Origin: Bacteroidales bacterium
Lineage (GTDB): Bacteria > Bacteroidota > Bacteroidia > Bacteroidales > UBA4417
Assembly (NCBI GenBank): GCA_016707785.1
Contig: JADJGZ010000034.1
Span: 1 to 17,097 of the forward strand
Direction of reading: 5' to 3'
DNA length: 17,097 bases
Below are positions 13,870 through 17,097 of this stretch, piece by piece. The notes below the pieces were generated by a model that did no database searches, was not told the DNA's origin, and worked only from the letters and a program-made list of their open reading frames with translations. A program made the position numbers and the translations under genes. The stretch's first letter is position 1. Each line of letters starts with the position of its first letter.

Positions 13870-14751
13870 ATGGATCGTAAGAACTTCCTTAAAACGCTGG
13901 CCATTATTCCTTTTGCAGGATATACTATGAAATTAAGTCAATTTGATACATTCACAAATTCCCTGAATTCGACTGATACCATGCCATTGCTTTTTGCCGG
14001 GCATGGAAGTCCAATGAATGCCATCGAGCAAAATGAATTCACTGAAAAATGGGCAGAATTAGGTAATACCCTACCTGTCCCTAGAGCCATCCTTTGTATA
14101 TCAGCACATTGGGAGACTCAGGGTACTTATATTACCGCCATGGAAAAGCCAAGGACAATTCATGATTTTGGTGGGTTTCCTGAAGAATTGTTTGCTGTGG
14201 AATATCCCGCTCCCGGTGATCCAAGGCTGGCATCAGAAACAGCTTCGTTATTTGAAGATAACAAAGCCGGATTAGACTTAAAATGGGGACTGGACCATGG
14301 AACATGGAGTGTAGTTAAAAATATGTACCCTGAAGCGAATGTTCCCGTTATCCAGATGAGCCTTGATTATACAAAATCTCCTGCGGAACATTATCAGTTG
14401 GCAAGGCAAATATCTGTTCTCAGGAAAAAAGGAATTCTTATTATGGGTAGTGGAAATATGGTGCATAATTTGGGGATGCTTGACTGGCAACATCCTGACT
14501 CAGGAAGCGATTGGGCCCTTGAAGCAAATGATCTCTTTAAAACTTTAATTCTTGAGAATGGTGATCATAAACTTATTGATTATCGAAGTTTAGGTAAAGC
14601 TGTTCAATTGGCGGTGCCTTCTCCCGAACATTACCTGCCCCTTCTTTATATACTGGGGCTGAAAGACACCAATGACCGGATCAGTTTCTTCAATGATAAG
14701 GCAGTAATGGGTTCCTTGACCATGACTTCATTACAAATTGAAAATAGATAA
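13870..14751 (+). CDS. ygiD: YgiD/DODA-type extradiol ring-cleavage dioxygenase with N-terminal leader
   Basis: A 293-residue member of the LigB-type DODA family; E. coli YgiD cleaves 4,5 bonds of DOPA-like catechols in vitro. Metal and active-site residues are visible: H45 in FAGHGSPMN, H80 in SAHWET, H143 in LDHGTW, H199 in GSGNMVHNL and H254 in PSPEHY. The core begins at about residue 37, leaving a 36-residue leader whose start, M-D-R-K-N-F-L-K, followed by a hydrophobic stretch (9-18), resembles a twin-arginine signal with RK instead of RR. If functional, it would place a metalloenzyme outside the cytoplasm; alternatively an internal start at M38 gives a cytoplasmic enzyme of about the YgiD length. 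The natural substrate is unknown. It is convergent with YitT. Confidence 0.87.
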   Translation: MDRKNFLKTLAIIPFAGYTMKLSQFDTFTNSLNSTDTMPLLFAGHGSPMNAIEQNEFTEKWAELGNTLPVPRAILCISAHWETQGTYITAMEKPRTIHDFGGFPEELFAVEYPAPGDPRLASETASLFEDNKAGLDLKWGLDHGTWSVVKNMYPEANVPVIQMSLDYTKSPAEHYQLARQISVLRKKGILIMGSGNMVHNLGMLDWQHPDSGSDWALEANDLFKTLILENGDHKLIDYRSLGKAVQLAVPSPEHYLPLLYILGLKDTNDRISFFNDKAVMGSLTMTSLQIENR

Positions 14752-14796
14752 ATCCACTGATTTTCAGTATAGTAAGTTAAATTACATTGAACATGC

Positions 14797-15777
14797 TCAA
14801 TACTTCAGAGGTCTTTTCTTGATCATTCCTCCTTTAGTATCCTTCAAGCTTGTGGTAACAACAAATGCATTTGGGTCAATCTTTTCAATTGCAGTATTTA
14901 ATTTATTCAATTCCAATCGGGTAACCACAGTATAAATAATCTCCGTATCCCTGGTCTCCCCAAGTTTCCCATACCCTCTTTTTCCATTGTAAACAGTGAC
15001 TCCTTTACCCATTTGTTCAATAATCATAATCCTGATCTCCTCACTATGGGCAGTTACAATGGTAACCCCATGGTATTCTTCAATTCCTTCGATAATAAAA
15101 TCCAATGTCTTGGAAGCAGCCAGGTAGGTGAGTAAAGAATAAAGGGCAATTTCAACTGACAACAGCCAGGCTGCAACTGAAAATATTAAAACATTGACAA
15201 TAAGGATGATATCTCCAACTGTAGCACCTACTTTTTTACTGATATAGATAGCAAATATTTCTGTACCATCAATCACAGCGCCTCCCCGGATGGACAGACC
15301 AATTCCAGCGCCGAGGAAAAATCCTCCAAAAACAGCAACTAAAAGGTTGTCTTTCGTCACATCCGGGAAACTGACGGTTGCAACAACCAATGCCAACCCC
15401 ATGATAGCAATTCCAGTTTTTATTACAAAGCTCTTCCCAAGGATATGATAGCCTAATACGATAAAAGGGAGATTAACGATGAAAATCAGCAGGTATAAAG
15501 GAACGGGACTTAAAGCTGAAATTAGCAATGAAATCCCCATCGCTCCACCATCAATAAAATTATTCGTCAGCAGGAAGCCTTTCAATCCAAAGGCTGCAGA
15601 GAAAATCCCAAGCGTTACCAGGATAATATCCTTAATAGCCCTGAAAATGGTGATTCTAAGAACACGGTATCCTTTCGCAAGGGCAAAACTTGAATAAACC
15701 CCGGAAGTTTCACTTTCAGATTTCTTTTTGTTCCGGAGTACAGATTGGATGACTATTTGAGTCCAAAGAGGATTCAT
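14797..15777 (-). CDS. YitT-family membrane protein (DUF161 and DUF2179)
   Basis: A 326-residue protein with an N-terminal polar stretch (1-45), five or six membrane helices (about 50-220) and a cytoplasmic C-terminal DUF2179 domain (about 225-310; GVTIVTAHSEEIR at 237-249, VYNGKRGYG at 262-270, and VVTRLEL). The paired glycine motifs NNFIDGGAMGIS (72-83) and SIRGGAVIDGTEIF (162-175) are characteristic. YitT proteins are widespread and of unsettled function, possibly transport or membrane signalling, with DUF2179 as a small ligand-binding domain. The N-terminal 40 residues exceed the usual family start, so a later start is possible. It lies 33 bp downstream of the T9SS cargo gene on the same strand. 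Confidence 0.87.
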   Translation of the reverse strand: MNPLWTQIVIQSVLRNKKKSESETSGVYSSFALAKGYRVLRITIFRAIKDIILVTLGIFSAAFGLKGFLLTNNFIDGGAMGISLLISALSPVPLYLLIFIVNLPFIVLGYHILGKSFVIKTGIAIMGLALVVATVSFPDVTKDNLLVAVFGGFFLGAGIGLSIRGGAVIDGTEIFAIYISKKVGATVGDIILIVNVLIFSVAAWLLSVEIALYSLLTYLAASKTLDFIIEGIEEYHGVTIVTAHSEEIRIMIIEQMGKGVTVYNGKRGYGKLGETRDTEIIYTVVTRLELNKLNTAIEKIDPNAFVVTTSLKDTKGGMIKKRPLKY

Positions 15778-15810
15778 AGGCTTTAGTCTTGATTAAATGC
15801 AGAGATAAAG

Positions 15811-17073
15811 TTAAACCTTAATGATCTTAAAAAACTCCATTTTCGATCCGTATATTGTTAAAATATACATACCTGCAGGAAAAGATCGGAGTGAAAGTTT
15901 TGTGAATTCATTCCTGATTTTTCCACGGGTCAATGATTTGCCGGAGGTTGATAACAAACGATAATCCTTTCCGATCATACGGGACTCACAGACAATAAAG
16001 ACTTTATCACCGGTTAAATTGGGATAAACCGTAAAAGGTGCTGCCATTTCATTCTCAGGATACCCGGAATTTAAATGCTGAAGGTAATACCCTAAATATG
16101 CACTCAGGTCAAGGGTATGCAAAGCCTGTGGGATGGTCATAACCGGTGGCTGAGAAAATCGTTCATTCGTGATATAATACTTCAATCCGTTCTGACCAGC
16201 AATTCCTTCTACCTGGTGGAACGGAAGGTTCAGTCCAAGCTTCCTCTTGTTTCCTCCAAAAAATTGATCACCCTGAAAGTCATACAGCAAGTACACGAAA
16301 GGTTGCAGCAATGAACTATACCCGCATAAAACAACCAGGTTCTTATCTTCCAGGTAGGTTGACCCGGTTATCAGACCACCCACATTCGCACTTTCCCTGA
16401 ACCGGGCAGTATAACTTCCGGCTTCCTTAGGCAAAACATAAATACTCGTTTGATTATCAAGCCATTGCTTTGTAAAAAGGTAAATGCTATCTGATGAAAC
16501 AATCATCGCTTCACAATCAAAATTAGTATTATTGAGTCCGGTTGGCAGAAAATTTACCTGGTTAGAATAGGAAAAATTGATGGTTTCTATTTCTGTTGTC
16601 CCGGAAATTAGTGAAGCCTTGCTAATCTTATGAATTTTCAGGTCGGTCCGGTTACCATTCTGATTGTTACCAAAGTCCCCGATATAGAAATAATCAACAT
16701 CCTGGCTAAGTTCTTCCCAATCGATATTACTTAGACCAACAAGCGGATATTCACCCATGATTGAGGCATTGAGCGTATCCAGGCAATATAACCTGATGTC
16801 TGAATTGTCATTGTGAGTCCAAAGGCAGTCATTCCAATCACTTAAACCCGAACTTTCTGAAAGGCTGGAAGAAAGGTCAATAGTTACTGTAGCCATAACA
16901 GAGGCTGAAGCATACAGGCAACTTCCATCATTTTGGGTGGCATTCGGATTATAATTGTTAGCAAGTGGATCTGTGCACCCGAGGACCTGGGCCTGTATCC
17001 TTACAGAAGAGAATAACAGCAAAGGCATCATCAATGCGTATAAAATGCTCAAACTGTATATTTTCATGGTCAT
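15811..17073 (-). CDS. T9SS-secreted protein with GCTDPxAxNYNP motif and beta-propeller-like domain
   Basis: A 420-residue exported protein. A signal peptide covers 1-28/29 (ending RIQAQ); the start could equally be the Met at residue 3. Next is GCTDPLANNYNP (32-43) to NDGSC (48-52), a short Cys-bracketed motif seen in many secreted Bacteroidota proteins and likely held by a C33-C52 disulfide. Residues about 70-340 look like a beta-propeller: LSESSGLSDWNDCLWTHNDN (71-90), then FYIGDFGNNQNG, FDCEAM and FHQVEGIA, the ESSGL/DWEE/EGIA pattern. Residues about 345-420 are a type A T9SS sorting domain (VYPNLTGDKVFI, LLSTSGKSL, FPAGMYILTI, FKIIKV). It should be exported by Sec, then moved to the surface by T9SS. 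Binding partner or activity is unknown. Confidence 0.87.
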   Translation of the reverse strand: MTMKIYSLSILYALMMPLLLFSSVRIQAQVLGCTDPLANNYNPNATQNDGSCLYASASVMATVTIDLSSSLSESSGLSDWNDCLWTHNDNSDIRLYCLDTLNASIMGEYPLVGLSNIDWEELSQDVDYFYIGDFGNNQNGNRTDLKIHKISKASLISGTTEIETINFSYSNQVNFLPTGLNNTNFDCEAMIVSSDSIYLFTKQWLDNQTSIYVLPKEAGSYTARFRESANVGGLITGSTYLEDKNLVVLCGYSSLLQPFVYLLYDFQGDQFFGGNKRKLGLNLPFHQVEGIAGQNGLKYYITNERFSQPPVMTIPQALHTLDLSAYLGYYLQHLNSGYPENEMAAPFTVYPNLTGDKVFIVCESRMIGKDYRLLSTSGKSLTRGKIRNEFTKLSLRSFPAGMYILTIYGSKMEFFKIIKV

Positions 17074-17097
17074 GAAAGAGATTTCAATAGTTTCTAT

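Noticed and set aside
14756..14768. ACTGA-TTT-TCAGT inverted repeat between the dioxygenase and YitT genes
   Set aside because: AT-rich 5-bp stem without a T-run; chance occurrence is likely in this composition.

Overview
The window looks like a chromosomal segment of a Bacteroidota bacterium, probably a Bacteroidales/Marinilabiliales-like environmental lineage. The basis is a type IX secretion (T9SS) C-terminal sorting domain, a FISUMP-type lipoprotein, signal peptides ending in -SQ/-AQ, candidate TAnnTTTG -7 promoter elements, and AT-rich intergenic DNA with weak ribosome-binding sites. I see no tRNA, rRNA, CRISPR array, insertion sequence or phage module.

Layout. (1) 1-1610: a two-gene operon, a SatD-family protein (nucleotidyl-cyclase-like domain plus C-terminal HTH) followed by a DUF3307 membrane protein, preceded by three copies of a CCTATAGGTTATA-type operator motif. 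(2) 1887-2648: a DUF2975 membrane protein and a small XRE/YozG-like regulator in one operon. (3) 2867-3556 (minus): a FISUMP-domain lipoprotein. (4) 3845 onward: a serine alpha/beta hydrolase whose natural C-terminus runs into about 830 bp of homopolymer-rich, pyrimidine-heavy sequence (about 4650-5481). I read that stretch as low-quality or mis-assembled sequence rather than biology, so the long reading frames in it should not be treated as genes. (5) 5482-5919: a repeat-dense spacer. (6) 5920-9154: an operon of a lipoprotein fusing a ChbG/YdjC-type deacetylase to a beta-lactamase-like serine hydrolase, followed by a GT39-like membrane glycosyltransferase. (7) 9457-11303: two secreted proteins of unknown function, the second an internal duplication. 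(8) 11334-12629 (minus): an MFS transporter. (9) 12805-13011: a YbcJ-like S4 RNA-binding protein. (10) 13010-13869: a second repeat-dense spacer with a 243-bp-period tandem duplication. (11) 13870-14751: a YgiD/DODA-type extradiol dioxygenase with an N-terminal export-like leader. (12) 14797-17073 (minus): a T9SS cargo protein followed by a YitT-family membrane protein.

The most notable unexplained structure is non-coding. Several unrelated 7-bp words (GRGTGCT, TTTTTCA, ATTGCGG/CCGCAAT, RACATCN) are tandemly iterated in the two spacers, and GRGTGCT arrays are repeatedly followed by a GAGCC-loop-GGCTC hairpin. One array starts inside the stop codon of the S4 gene. On the protein side, the SatD/DUF3307 operon is the best candidate for an undercharacterised regulatory system: a cyclase-fold-like sensor with an HTH, a polytopic protein with a conserved-looking His/Asp set, and a palindromic operator array overlapping the putative promoter. 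All functional statements come from family recognition by eye; no searches or structure predictions were run.
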